64,000 bases of DNA from Acanthosepion esculentum (taxonomy: Eukaryota > Mollusca > Cephalopoda > Sepiida > Sepiidae): the NCBI GenBank assembly GCA_964036315.1, contig OZ038482.1, positions 11,021,698-11,085,697 of the forward strand, written 5' to 3'. The translations under genes and the position numbers were made by a program. The notes beneath the pieces were generated by a model. That model worked only from the letters and a program-made list of their open reading frames with translations, ran no database searches and was not told the origin of the DNA. Each line of letters opens with the position of its first letter. The stretch's first letter is position 1. Shown here piece by piece: positions 11,241 to 22,440 of this stretch.

Positions 11241-13345
11241 AATTTAATTTAATGTTTAAACACATTCAAATTGAAGCCTTAGTCCAACAAATACTTCAAT
11301 TGCAACAAGATAACCATATTATTACACAGGTAGGTTTAAAAGAATTACTTAAAGCTGAATCTATTAAACATCGTTATCATAAAAATCTGAATGGAATTAT
11401 AAACACTCCTTTAATAAAAGCAGCCACACAACTAAAAAATAACAACAGTATTGTTCTCCGACGAGCTGATAAGACTGACACTTTCATTATTTTAAACAAG
11501 CATGAACACCACTCAAAAATACAGGCCATAAATAAATTTAAAAAGTTAACCAATAACACCACCTCCCAACTTAAAAACCATATCAATAAACTGATTATTG
11601 CTAACAATGCTGAAACAGGATCTTATAAACGTCAAAAGATTATAGGTGACTATCAACCTGGCTACCTTTATGGAAATGTAAAAATCCATAAAAGAAGATC
11701 ATTCTCTTGCACCTATCATTTCACAGACACCTACACCAGTATATTAACTTTCAAAAACTCTTAATAAATTAATTACTCCCTACCTCCCAAGTAAATATTG
11801 TATTCTCCACAAATGAATTTGTATAAATTCTCCATGCTATAAAACCAAACAACCAAATAATCGTACCTTTGCATGTAGAAAATTTATTTACTAATGTCCC
11901 CATCGATGAAATGATTGACATCTTGATCCGTGATGTATACAATCACACTTCTTTCCCACCCATCAATATTAAACCCAGTATTTAAAAAAAAAATATTAGC
12001 ATGTACCACTCAAGTACCTTTACATGACCTTCTAGGTAATCTGGATGGTATCTCGATGGGATCTCCTTTAGGCCCCCTTTTTTCTAATTATGATATGGAA
12101 CATTTAGAAAATAAAATACTTAATGACACTAATAAAACCCCTATATATGTAAGATACATAGCTGGCATTTTCGTTTTAGCTAAAAATATTGATCAAATTG
12201 CACAACTTAAAAACAAATTTGAAAGTCACTCCATCCTCAAATTTACACTAGATCTCAATATTAATAATAAAATTCCACTCCTTGATGTTCTTATTGATTC
12301 CAGTACATAAAAATTTACTGCTTCTCTATGTAGAAAACTCCTGTCTTCTTAATTATATTAGTGAATATCCCTAACGATATATGTTAGCTGTTATAAAATC
12401 TTAATCCAACACACACACAAATGATATCTTCTTCTAAAACAATATTCTATAAAGAATTACATAACATTAAGCAAACACTTATTAATAATGGATTCCCTCA
12501 TTCCATCATTGATCAACAAATTAAAATGTATTTCAATAAACTTAATAATACCACTAATTGTAATTATTATGCATTTGATTACAATACCAAAAGTTAATAG
12601 TATTATATTTATTTTTAGTTACACTATTATGATTACAAACATGATAAAACAACACTCAGAAAAATAATAGGTGGGAAATGTCAAACCCATTAATAATAAA
12701 CAAGTTAATCTCATTGTATATTATAAAAGATTTAAAACAATTGACCTCAGTCTCCTGTAACCCTACAACCACACAACTAAATCCTCTACAAAAACCAATG
12801 TAGTGTACCAATTTATATACCCGTTCAGAGATTGTATCTCTGATACTAATAATAAACCCCTTATATATATTGGTTTTACTACAATCACGCTCTCCCTTAG
12901 ACTTACCTCTCACCTTTCTGATCTTAGTTCTATTAAGCAACATTTCTTAGAAAAACATAGCCATGTACATAATATTAGGCAGATATTAGTTGATAACACA
13001 ACAATACTCACACATAAACACAGTAAAAAGAACCGTAAAATATTGCAGGCTATCTACATTAAAACAAAGCAACCTACACTCAACAAAATTACATTTCAAA
13101 CTAGTCACAACATATTACAATGCATTTAAACACATGGTTCTGTTGATAAAATTTCTTTCTCTCGTGGTCATGCACGTTATAGAACTTCATTCCAAATTTT
13201 CGACCTGCATCCGCTATTCTGGGACTGTTATCATTGCATCGCAAACTTCTGTGTAAACATAACAGAATGTCATCTTTCATGGTGAACATCTCTGTTGTAA
13301 TGTCCATATAACCACTCTGATGATGGCTCATGTGACCCAAAAGCT
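11241..13345 (+). mobile_element. Penelope-like element (RT plus GIY-YIG endonuclease), inactivated
   Basis: Near full-length coding relic of an endonuclease-bearing Penelope-like retroelement. The N-terminal frame (11252-11764) includes RADKTDTFIIL and YLYGNVKIHK, typical of the region before the RT core. RT motif A follows as ENLFTNVPIDEMIDILIRD (about 11876-11935), motif B as MGSPLGPLFSN (12055-12090), and motif C as YVRYIAGIFV (about 12147-12176). The C-terminus (12803-13129) is a GIY-YIG endonuclease: PLIYIGFTTITLSLRLTSH with downstream LNKITF. The catalytic aspartate of motif A appears as His (codon 11872-11874), and motif C has AG where the catalytic DD is expected. There are also several stops and frameshifts. 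A hammerhead-like motif lies at the 3' end. Confidence 0.85.
13317..13343 (+). ncRNA. Degenerate hammerhead-like core at the Penelope 3' end
   Basis: CTGATGA (13317-13323) is followed by the hairpin TGGCTC-atgt-GACCCA (5 of 6 pairs) and AAAG where GAAA is expected. The position, about 190 bp after the last endonuclease codons, matches the minus-strand Penelope relic at 51951-51980, which has TGGCT...AGCC then GAAA. It looks like a decayed ribozyme motif. Confidence 0.4.
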
Positions 13346-13505
13346 TAGATTGAGGAACAGCATAATAAAAAATATATCCAAATGTTGGACAATTTGTCTT
13401 TATTTTCTCCCCAAACTCAAGCCAGTATACGAAGCTTGGGAACAGCTCATGATCAGACATAATAGACATTCATTGTCTGTTATATTTCACAGTATATGTT
13501 TGAAA

Positions 13506-13632
13506 ATATATATATATATATATATGATAGAGAACAGTCATCCTTAAAAATCCATTTGGTTATAATTTATTTCATGAATCTACAAATATTCATGAAATAA
13601 ATTATAACTGAATGGATTTTTAAGGATCATCT
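13506..13632. repeat. (TA)n followed by a palindrome with ~45-bp arms
   Basis: (TA)n lies at 13506-13525. The palindrome has a left arm at about 13534-13578 and a right arm at about 13588-13632, with a short ctacaaat centre and few mismatches. The inner sequence catgaaataaattataac is shared with the 9717-9897 palindrome. It lies about 190 bp downstream of the Penelope 3' end, so a terminal-repeat origin is plausible. Confidence 0.85.
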
Positions 13633-14328
13633 GTACTTATTATTAAATTGCTTTGTTACTTACATTGAGCTCTCTTTGGATTAATGTCTGTCTTGGAATT
13701 ATCCCTACAAATTATCAATTGATAATATATATATATATTATATACACACGAGCACACAAGAATTATATTAAGTAACTTTATCTCCTTGCTGAAAAACTAA
13801 ATCTTGGTCAGTAGAAATGGCCTAAACTATTTCGTCTTTTCGTTTTTTATGAATTCTTGATTTTTTTTCGTCATAACAAAGCATCAGAGAAGCCAGGTGC
13901 ATCAGAGGGTTGACATAGAAAGTGACTTCATAGCTACCAGTTGCAGAGTTATGCATGTCAGCAGGTTCCTCTCAACATGTAAACAGATGGTCAACCCAGC
14001 TGCACTTTGTATATAGTCACATGGGGCAAAGGGACGACAAGAATATATATAAGTATCTCACTCACTCTTCACATCCTTACAAAAAGCAGATCCACATTTA
14101 AAGAAAACCCCTAAAACCACACACCTTGACTCCAATATTGATAAAGTCCAGGAGTGATGAAAACATAATTTTATGTATAAGAGATTTAGTCTCATATTCT
14201 TATTAGTCTTGACAATGCCAAAACTACAGTAGCTTGTAAGGCAGGAGAAGATTATCGATCAGGCAACAAAAGGATCTACTCATTCCTTCTGTTACATTGA
14301 AAAGAAAGGAAAGTTTTTGTGATTTATG
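13633..14328. other. Unannotated stretch
   Basis: No gene seen. A short (TA)n lies near 13726. The rest is moderately AT-rich unique-looking sequence. Confidence 0.4.
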
Positions 14329-14833
14329 GTCAGTAATAATAATAATAATAATAGCAGCTAGCCAGTTGTATTTCGACATGTGGCTGAGTGGTTAGAATGT
14401 TCACTTTCTGAACATGAGACCCGGGTTCAAATCTCACTCTGGTCGATTTGTCAGGAAGAAGACTTCCTGATGTTATCGAACTGGATCGAGGTCGACCCTC
14501 ACATGTGGCACCTTTGGAAAGTGCCTGAAAACCATACCACGGGTTGACTCAAGTGATAAATAGAACTCTTGGGGGTTGTCGATAGCTGTGCTAGCACAAA
14601 GCCACAAGTCATCATGGCCGAGAGCTTGAGTGTGCTGAACTTGTTCAAATTGTTGATCACTACAGATAACATGCTCACTCCCAGAACCTGTAACTAAGAT
14701 CTGCTCAGCATAGTTGCACTATAAACCACAGGTGGGCTCTGTGGGCGTTGAGCAAACACAAATGTGCCTGAGCGAGCATCTGCAATAGACAGGTATCCTC
14801 GAATATGAGTGGCCAGCTATTATTATTACTGAC
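14329..14833 (+). mobile_element. tRNA-derived SINE with inverted ends
   Basis: A clear RNA polymerase III head is visible: A box TGGCTGAGTGG (14382-14392) and B box GGGTTCAAATC (14423-14433), as in cephalopod tRNA-derived SINEs. The body includes catgtggcacctttggaaag and gaaaaccataccac, shared with the SINE at 44265. The whole unit is bounded by inverted sequences: gtcagtaat(aat)n-agc-agctagcca on the left (14329-14362) and tggccagctattattattac on the right (from 14810). These read as terminal inverted repeats of about 22 bp. The right-hand half (about 14640-14809) does not match the other copies and may be a second element. Confidence 0.7.
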
Positions 14834-14839
14834 TATAGT

Positions 14840-15985
14840 TCACAAGTCAATTGTTCATTTGTCTACTTCTACTTCTAGGTGTTGTGTTTTCAGGATGTTG
14901 ACGATCACAGCTCTTCATAGCTTCTTATCCTTTGTAGCTCTAAGCAATGTTTGTCTTTTTAATATCCTTCCCACTCTCTGTTCAGCAACCTATTTGCACA
15001 AGCTCTTTAGGTAGTTTACTTGTTCTTTCCATCTCATCCTGGGTACGACGTTAAACTGCATCCAACAGCAAGGCCTCTGATCAGGAGATTTTGAGGAAGC
15101 ATGGAACCACCTCTTAATTGCTAGTATTCCCAAGTCCACCCTGACCCGGGGTGGTAGCACCTGGGCAAATAGTGAACTTCCAGGTTTTTCCAGCACATTT
15201 CTTTTTGAAAAAATATTATTACCAGCTAAAGGTTTTTGAAAAAATTATATGACCAGCTATACGTTTTTGGAAAAATAATATTACCAGCTATATTTTTTTT
15301 AAAAAACAATATTACCAGCTATATTTTTTTGAAAAAAACAATATTACCAGCTATACTTTTTTGAAAAAAACAATATTACCAGCTATACTTTTTTGAAAAA
15401 AACAATATTACCAGCTATACTTTTTTGAAAAAACAATATTACCAGCTATACTTTTTTGAAAAAAAAAACAAAAAAAAAACCTTCTCAGCATTAAATGGCC
15501 CAACAAAGGTTGATATGCTGGTTAAACAAACTATCTATCTATCTTTCCATCTATTCTGCTGGCCTTCAGTATGCCCTGTGTGAGTGTCATATTCTACAAG
15601 CTCTTTCCTCATTATGTCTCTTAGAGATTTCAACTATCTCTTTCTAATTCTAAAGGTTCTTTTTTTTCTTTAAATTTTCTTTAAAACTTCCTGGTTATTC
15701 ACATGTTCTGTCCATGTTTTTCTCAGAATCCTTCTGTAGGACCACATCGCTGTAGATTTGAATCCCCTCTTTATCGGTGAGGAAATTGCCCAGTATTCAT
15801 TGTCATATAGGAGGATTGATATTACACAGCTGTTCTATACTCTTTTTTTTTTCTTTTTTCTAACAAAATTTTCCTGTTTTTTTAATACTTTACTTTGCTT
15901 TTGGAAGGCATTTTTCACTATTCCAATGTGTCTTCAGATTTTGGTGCCACATTTTCTGTTTGTTAAAACACTTTCCATATAATTA
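14840..15985 (-). mobile_element. RTE-type LINE 3' region split by a younger insertion
   Basis: On the minus strand the two parts (15985 down to 15553, and 15034 down to about 14880) read as one continuous RTE C-terminus. Seen are a region with ENVAPKSEDTLE, a disrupted middle, and then LTGHTEGQQNRWKEQVNYLK followed by SLCKQV and an ATKDKKLWRAVIVNI-like block. The reading frame is restored exactly across the VNTR retroposon at 15035-15542, whose TSD (ctttccatct) is at 15025-15034 and 15543-15552. Poly-T runs and frameshifts show long decay. Confidence 0.75.
15035..15542 (+). mobile_element. VNTR-containing retroposon, copy 2, with TSD
   Basis: It starts catcctgggtacgacgttaa and shares the body aactgcatccaacagcaagg, cctctgatcagg, ggaaccacctc and ggggtggtagcacctgggca with the other copies. 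About nine tandem units of roughly 32 bp follow (ttttttgaaaaaa + caatattaccagctatac). The tail is cagcattaaatggccc + aaaggttgatatgct, ending in (ctat)n. A perfect 10-bp TSD ctttccatct flanks it and the host RTE frame is continuous when it is removed, so both boundaries are reliable. Confidence 0.9.
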
Positions 15986-17229
15986 AATTTGTCTACAAAT
16001 ATAAATACACAGAATAACTAGGAATTTCTTTTTAGTGTGTGTGTGCATGGGGGGGGGGGTCATCAGAAGAAACATTGCTGTCAGCCAAGTATGTTTTAGG
16101 CTATGAAAGAAATGAAGAGATAAATGTATTTTCTTATTTATTGTTTAGAAACATTAACCACCAAAATAGGTCTGTTTTATTCTTGATTTATTCAGTAAAT
16201 TATGGACACAAAGAATTGTTTCTCTGTTTAACTTTTCTGTTCTGATGTTATTTTGGGTTGCACTGAAAGAAAGAAGCAAACACATTCTGTAGATGCTGGT
16301 TTCGCAACAAAAGAGAAATGTATATTACTTGTAGAAACTAATAAATACTTTGTTTTCAAAAGTTAAAAAAAGGAGGAGAACCCAAAGAATATTTGATATT
16401 TTTTCATCGTGATGTTCGTTTTGATTGAAAGTTAATAGAAAAATAAATAAAGCAAAGAAATTGAGTGAAAAAAAAATTGCCACCTTTTCTACTTCACTTC
16501 AAATAAACAAAATATTTCTTTCATTTTGATCTGGGATATTCTTTCCTGATGTATTTTTTCCAAACAGAAATTAAGCCTCTTTAAGCTGACACAAGACAAA
16601 ATATTTGATTCAGATTCAATGAAAATATTATTTTTGACAAATTAAAAGAGAAAAATAATTTCCTTTGTGCACTTTGTTAAAAATACAACTTAGTCACTGA
16701 AAACTTCTTGCATTATTTCACTATCTATCTAACAAAAGAAAAGTCTTGTTTGCTACAAAGCTACTTTGACCTTTAATTTTTCTATTCTCATTTGTATAGT
16801 ATTAGATTAGTAATGCTTCATTTCCATATTTCTTTTAATTTGTCCATCTTGTAAAAGGATTTCCTCTTCATAAAATATTTTTTTAGAAATCTTTTAATTT
16901 TTAGTGTTGTTTTTATTTGTCTTTTATTGTTTTTAATCAATTTTTTTTTCCTTTTTGTAAGTCCATTAGATATAATATCAACCTTAGAAATTCCACCAAC
17001 CATTGTGCCCTCTGTACTTGCCCTGGTGTCAATCTAGACAGACAAGAACATTAGAGAATCAGGCATCTAAAGGAATCAGCCTGTGCTAAGATATGAGGAT
17101 CTCATAAGTAGACCCAGCATAGAAATACCATGAGACATTAATAAAGAAAGATAAGATAAATGACAGCTTCAGCAGCAGCAAGGAAAGCAAAGTGGTGGCA
17201 AAGGAAGTCAAGCATGACAGCAATAACAG
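15986..17229. other. Unannotated AT-rich stretch
   Basis: No gene seen. A short GT run plus G9 homopolymer lies at about 16038-16060. Short frames carry no recognisable domain. Confidence 0.4.
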
Positions 17230-17670
17230 GCAGTGAGGATGATATAGCTACATGGATTAAAGTGTTGGTTCATGAATTTGATGGCATTGTAATTGTGAGT
17301 TCAATCCCTGGCCTGGGCAGACTAAGATTCAGTGGAAACAAGAGAAGCACTAAGTCGGTAGTACTAAAAAGAACAAGACATGATATCCCTAAACAAGCAC
17401 AGGGGAACAAGAATAACCCACTCCCCAACAACCAACAGACACCTGAAGGAGGCTGAAAGGAACTGCAGTCAAAACAGTATAACGACATTGACAGGAATAT
17501 TAATCTAAAAAAATCTTCATCCCAGACATAGATAAGAACATTAATCCAAAACTAAATAACTCCTCCTGATAGACATAGACAAGAATATTAATCCAAATCT
17601 AAATAACTCCTCATCATAGAGATAGACAAGAACATTAATCCAAATCTAAATAAATCCTCATCCCTGACAA
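17230..17670 (+). mobile_element. tRNA-derived SINE with tandem 3' units
   Basis: The head contains tagctacatggattaaagtg (A-box position) and B box GAGTTCAATCC (17298-17308). This is the same head as the SINEs at 25120 (-) and 63725 (+). The body runs to about 17470. It is followed by about four tandem units of roughly 47 bp (cattaatccaaatctaaata core) at 17480-17668. The 98-codon frame across the head is incidental. Confidence 0.7.
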
Positions 17671-17764
17671 GGTTTTATTTAACTGAAAAGAAAGAGAAGA
17701 ATTGTAGCCTTGTAGTAGTAGTAGTCTTGTTCTTTTAATCTTTGTCTGACTAATCATCCACTAC

Positions 17765-18445
17765 AAGAAGACAGAGGGTATACTTATCCACAGGAGAAAA
17801 AGCCAAAGAAGCAAGTTACAAATTGGAAATATTAATTTCAAACAAGTACAGGCATTTAAATATCAGGGAACCACTTTAACAGAGGATGGAAAATGTGACA
17901 CCAAAATCCACACCTGTGTTGGACTAACAAAACAGGCATTCTAAGCTAAGTACTATAAGATATGGAAGAATCTCATTAGAAACAAAGGAAAGAGTGCTTG
18001 ACTGCCATGCAATATCCATTCCATTCCATTCCATTCCATTATATGGCAGTGAATACTGGACAATCTCATCATAGATAAAGAGAAAACTAGAGGCAACAAA
18101 TGTGGTTCTACAGAAGGATACTGAGAATACCACGGACGGAGCAAATAAGCAAACCAACAAGAAAGTCAAAGAAAATGGCAACAAAAAACACATACTAAGA
18201 ATCAGGAAGAGATAGCTGAGATTCTTGGACACATAATGATGGAGGGAGGGCTTGGAAAACTCTCACAGGGCATATCAAGGGCAACAAAGATAGGGGGAGG
18301 CAACTTGTGTGAATGGATGGTGGAATAGGAGATTGGGGGCATTAACAAAGAGAAAAGTTGCTAATGGCTGCAAGGGAGAGGAAGTTTTGGAGAGCCATGA
18401 CTGACCCATGTCCTGAAGGGACATGGTGCATTGAAGAAGTTACCT
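17765..18445 (+). mobile_element. RTE-type LINE C-terminal relic
   Basis: Reading forward: NINFKQVQAFKYQGTTLTED and GKCDTKIHTCVGLTKQAF, matching the RTE block 'FKYLGstiTeDGkcdxEIxxRIxxAKxAF'. Then come a YKIWKNLIRN block, an expanded (ATTCC)5 stretch at about 18015-18040 that interrupts the frame, and in other frames the ATNVVLQKDTENTTDGANK / FLDT-like remainder of the WFYRRMLRI region. Several stops make it non-functional. Related fragments lie at 14840, 39035 and 42566. Confidence 0.7.
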
Positions 18446-19766
18446 TTCATCAAAGCAAAGAAAAAAAGACTCCAGATGATAATGTCTCCTTGATCCATAT
18501 ACAAAAGAAAATACTGGCTGTCCTTTAAAGATTAGATGCAATCCGTCAGAAGTAATGTTAATGACCATGATCCCTAAAAGAGTTAGTGTCGTTTTCTTTT
18601 TTCCTTGAAAGGTTTTCTTTGCTTAATGGTGATATGAAGAGAGGACATAACTTGTCTCTCTTTATCTTTTAGTTTTCTTTGATTAGAAAATGGTTGCAAA
18701 AGCTCCAAAATATTTATCATAGCATCAGGAAGAATTCATTGTATCAATAATTCTGAGCAAAGGTTGGCACAAGGCTATATTTTATAGAACCCCAATTGAG
18801 GATTATCTGTTACCAGTTGCAATGCAAAGTTCTAGAAGGTTTTTGTTTTTTATTTTTGAAACTCCAGGTCAGACTTAGAATTATTATTTTATTTTGTGTT
18901 AAAGCAACTGTTGTTCAAAACCTTTTTTTTTAAATTGTCATTCTTTTTTTCAGAATTTTTGTTTTGCCAAACAAAGTACTTAATACCATTCTGTAATGAT
19001 CATCTTTAAATGCCTCTTCAACTTTCTAAAATTTCAAAATTTCCAACAATATTAGCAAAAACATCCTACTTAACATGACGACACCTTAGTCACCATTAGA
19101 ATACTCTCCTTTGGACACTTATCAAAGGGAGCTAAATCTAATATGCCTCGATGCAATGTTCTACCAAAAACCACTGCCTTGACTGAGCAGGCACAATGTC
19201 ATGAATGTGTATGTAATAAGGTCTTTTTGATTTGGTGGCAATCTTACACAGGCTGCAGAACCGGTTCTCAAGTTATTTAAATGGCTGAATATTTTCTAGA
19301 CGGCTGTCAAATAGAATATTTCTTTTTTCACTCTATTATTATGATGATAATTAATTCTTAAGAAGCTAATTATTTTGGGAAGGAATAAGTATTTTGCAAG
19401 CAGAATAATGGAAACAAGTTAATTTTTTGATTGGGGGGGTAATATAAAGTAAATAGTTTTATATAAAATGATTTTTTAAATACAAATACAAATATTAAAC
19501 TAAAAAAAAGAAGAAAAATGGACATATTAAAAACTTGTAATAGGAAAACATTTCCTGATTATATATTTTAATGTTATTTTTTTTATTGTAATAATAAAAT
19601 GTTGTACCTCCAGAAACATGTTTAAAAATGCTTGAGTCACAAAACATTTTGAGAAGGCATATAACTTTTTGGTTGATTTTTATTTGATACATCTCTTTAC
19701 AGTAATTATATATATTTTTCTTTTTCCCTTGCTCCTTTTCTTTTTTCTTTTCTCTTTTCTTCCTTT
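18446..19766. other. Unannotated stretch
   Basis: No gene, repeat unit or convincing exon seen. The sequence is unique-looking and AT-rich with a few homopolymer runs. Confidence 0.4.
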
Positions 19767-19910
19767 CTCTTGTTTCTTTTCGTTCTCTTGTTTCTTTTCG
19801 TTCTCTTGTTTCTTTTCGTTCTCTTGTTTCTTTTCGTTCTCTTGTTTCTTTTCGTTCTCTTGTTTCTTTTCGTTCTCTTGTTCCTTTTCGTTCTCCTTTC
19901 CTTTTCGTTC
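19767..19910. repeat. 18-bp minisatellite
   Basis: About seven near-perfect copies of ctcttgtttcttttcgtt sit in a pyrimidine-rich stretch (about 19725-19925). Because 18 is divisible by three, forward frames stay open and translate to short repeats such as FSFSCF. This is not evidence of a gene. Confidence 0.95.
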
Positions 19911-20302
19911 TTCTTTCCTTTTTTCTTACTTATTATATTTTTTTATATTTTCATTTTTACTGCAATAATAAAATTTTATATTCCCAGAAATATATTTTTT
20001 TAAAAAAGTAATTAAAATTAAAATTGATAGGTACAAACATAAAGAGAAAAGTTTCCAAACTCTGTCTGGAACTTGTTCTTCAAATGAAGGCATAATATCG
20101 GACTCTTATTTACCATCTGTCACAGCAGCAGATCAAGTCATTCAGCCATTGTTTTGCTCTCTCAGAAACCACATCATTTGACTCTGAGATTCCATGACAA
20201 ACATCACATTCTAAATTTGTGATTTGTCAATTGTTTGAATGACATGAAACTTTATTTAGTTAATCTTTATCTAATTTCTTTCCTTTTTTTTTCGTTTTGC
20301 AG

Positions 20303-20359
20303 AGACTCATTTTATACCTCAGCATCAGTGCACTGCTGGACTGTGTGGCCTACTTAATG
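20303..20359 (+). CDS. Candidate internal exon, GPCR-like transmembrane segment
   Basis: The best candidate host coding sequence in the window. A long pyrimidine tract ends in ttttgcag (acceptor AG at 20301-20302), and a donor gtaagc begins at 20360. The 57 nt between encode RLILYLSISALLDCVAYLM with no stop, in a phase that keeps 19 whole codons. The peptide has the feel of a transmembrane helix 2 region of a seven-transmembrane receptor; the order 'R-L-hydrophobic-LS-A-L-D-Y' resembles GPR157/cAMP-receptor-like proteins ('RLxxFLSLADLLxAxSYxxG'), but that family call is inference. Codon composition (GCA CTG CTG GAC TGT GTG GCC) is clearly less AT-rich than its surroundings. Flanking exons were not found, so adjacent introns would be many kilobases long. 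Confidence 0.55.
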
Positions 20360-22358
20360 GTAAGCATCTCATATCAATTCACTCTCAACCATTCATTATG
20401 ACTTTTTTCTTTTTTTTTTTTTATTTCTGAGCAATTTATACAGGAAATACTTCTTCTTGACTAAATTGTTTGTTCTGAGACTCAAGAGAAATACAGAGGT
20501 GCAAATATATGAAAATAATTGTTTTTCTTTCAAGAGACGTGTGGCAATTTTTTTAAATTCCAAGTATGCTGTATTATTTGTATAGAAAATAAACCTTGTT
20601 TAACTTTGATATAAGGAGAGTTCAAACATTTTTACTTAATGATATGATAAATTTTGATAACTTTTATTTTATGTAACTATATAGAATCTAGCGCCATCAT
20701 TCTGTTCTGTCTCTTGGGAAGACAGCTGAGAAAGTAACAGTACATTTTATATGTGTAAAAATTTGGTAATTGCATGTTAAGAATTATTGACTAGTTTTAT
20801 TGTTTACTACAATATTTTTCTGCTTTAAGGAGAATTTACTAAGTGTTTCCTGAGGAAATATCAAGACATTTTTTCTTACAAAATTTAAAAAAATATATCA
20901 ATTTTTTATATTAATATAGAAATATATTAAAAGACTAATTTGAGATTATAAGACAATATAAAATTTCAAGTTACTGGATTTGGATTATTCTTTGAGTCTC
21001 AGTTAAATCTGTGTTTGGGTGAAAAATGAATTGGTCTAATGCGATTTTGGATATATTCAAATTTTCATTTTTATGATGGTTTCATTTTGTGCATTTCTTC
21101 TGTTTGTGAGATTTTTTTTTTCTCAAATTCTTGCATTATTTTAAAAGACAGTAATGACCAGGTTAATTTACCTCATTGGCAGAGTTGCTATGTTCCTTCT
21201 GTTTGGAAATGTCATGGAACTTTTTAAGTCAAGGAAAATTGAAAGAAGACCTTCATGGCTTGAAGTAATTGAAAATTCTGCTGAACAAATGCAAATTTTT
21301 TCAACAGAAAATGTCTCAACCATTTTCCTCAATCTCCTGCCAACAATTTGTTGACAGTTAATTTTAGATATGCTAGTCACATGAGAAAATGCAACATTTG
21401 ATTTATCAGTTTAAATATAAAGAAGTACAATAATAAAGTTGGTGTTGTTTGAGACTTTTTAATTCTTTTTTTCCCTCTATTGATGATATTGTATGAAAGG
21501 AGCAAATGTAGCAAAAGTTATTTTGATTTCATTGCCATTTTTTCTTTGAAATATATTTCTTTGCCTAACAAAAGTTTGAGATGACATTTTTTCCATACAG
21601 ATCATAAATAAAAGGTATTAACAAACTGTCTTTCCCTTTTGATAGATTTCTTTTTTGCATTTTTCTTTTCCTCTCTCTCTACAGTGTGTGGTCAAGACTT
21701 TTGAATCTTCTTTGGGAAGAAGATTGGCCAAGTGTGATCAGCAGTAAATTCGATTTCCTTGTAGAATCTGCAATCAGTCTTTGCTTATCAGAAAATATTT
21801 GGTTCACTAAATTCTTAATGAATCACTCATTAAAGAGAAATAATTTTCTCGGGTTTCTTGATATTGCCAATTTTTGTGTCTTTATTGTACTCAAAAGTTT
21901 GGCAAAGTGTCCTCACAAATATAGATGCGATATTGGCTTTGGAAATCAGTATTTATAATAAAGACTTATTGCCTGAATATGATTGAAGAATGGGATCAAT
22001 ATTCTTTGGAGTAAGTACCAAATGTAGACACTTTTTCTTCTTTGTTAAGGATCAGCCAACTTCTAAAATCTACAGATTTCTAAATATGTATTTTTACTTA
22101 CATTGGATAATTAACCTGTGTATGAATGTCATTGAATTATTAAAAGGAAATAAATTTGACATAGGTTTCTCAGAAAATATGGATTTCAAGTTTCTTGGAG
22201 AAATATCAAAGTTAAAATGTTCCATGATAATAAATTTTAAATGAAAATATATTGTTTAAAAATTGAAAATTTGGAAGTGAATTGTAATTGGCTACTTTTT
22301 TAATTATATGCGCACAGTAAATGAATAGCTATCATGCTGGTAATAAACTATGTAAATA
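20360..22358. other. Probable intron downstream of the candidate exon
   Basis: AT-rich sequence with no second convincing exon. A 66-codon frame at 21154-21354 and a ctctctctctacag acceptor-like site before 21685 were inspected; the following sequence has stops in the frames I tested and no domain. Confidence 0.4.
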
Positions 22359-22440
22359 CTACCTCTGTCCCATAATTGCTGTTACATTTAGTATAGGAAA
22401 TATGTAGGAAAATGTAACACCTATTCTGGGACAAAGAAAG
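22359..22440. mobile_element. 82-bp Stowaway-like MITE
   Basis: Terminal inverted repeats of about 30 bp: ctacctctgtcccataattg at the left and, as reverse complement, ctttctttgtcccagaatag at the right. Both arms continue into gttacattt. TA is present on each side (22357-22358 and 22441-22442), as expected for Tc1/mariner-type target duplication. There is no coding capacity. Confidence 0.75.

Noticed and set aside
18015..18040. (ATTCC)n as centromeric satellite
   Set aside because: Only about five units, embedded in an RTE relic; a local slippage expansion.
21154..21380. Overlapping frames (66 and 70 codons) as a possible exon or LINE piece
   Set aside because: The words LPHWQSCYVPSVWK look faintly like an RT N-terminal region, but no further motifs follow in any frame, and there are no convincing splice sites.
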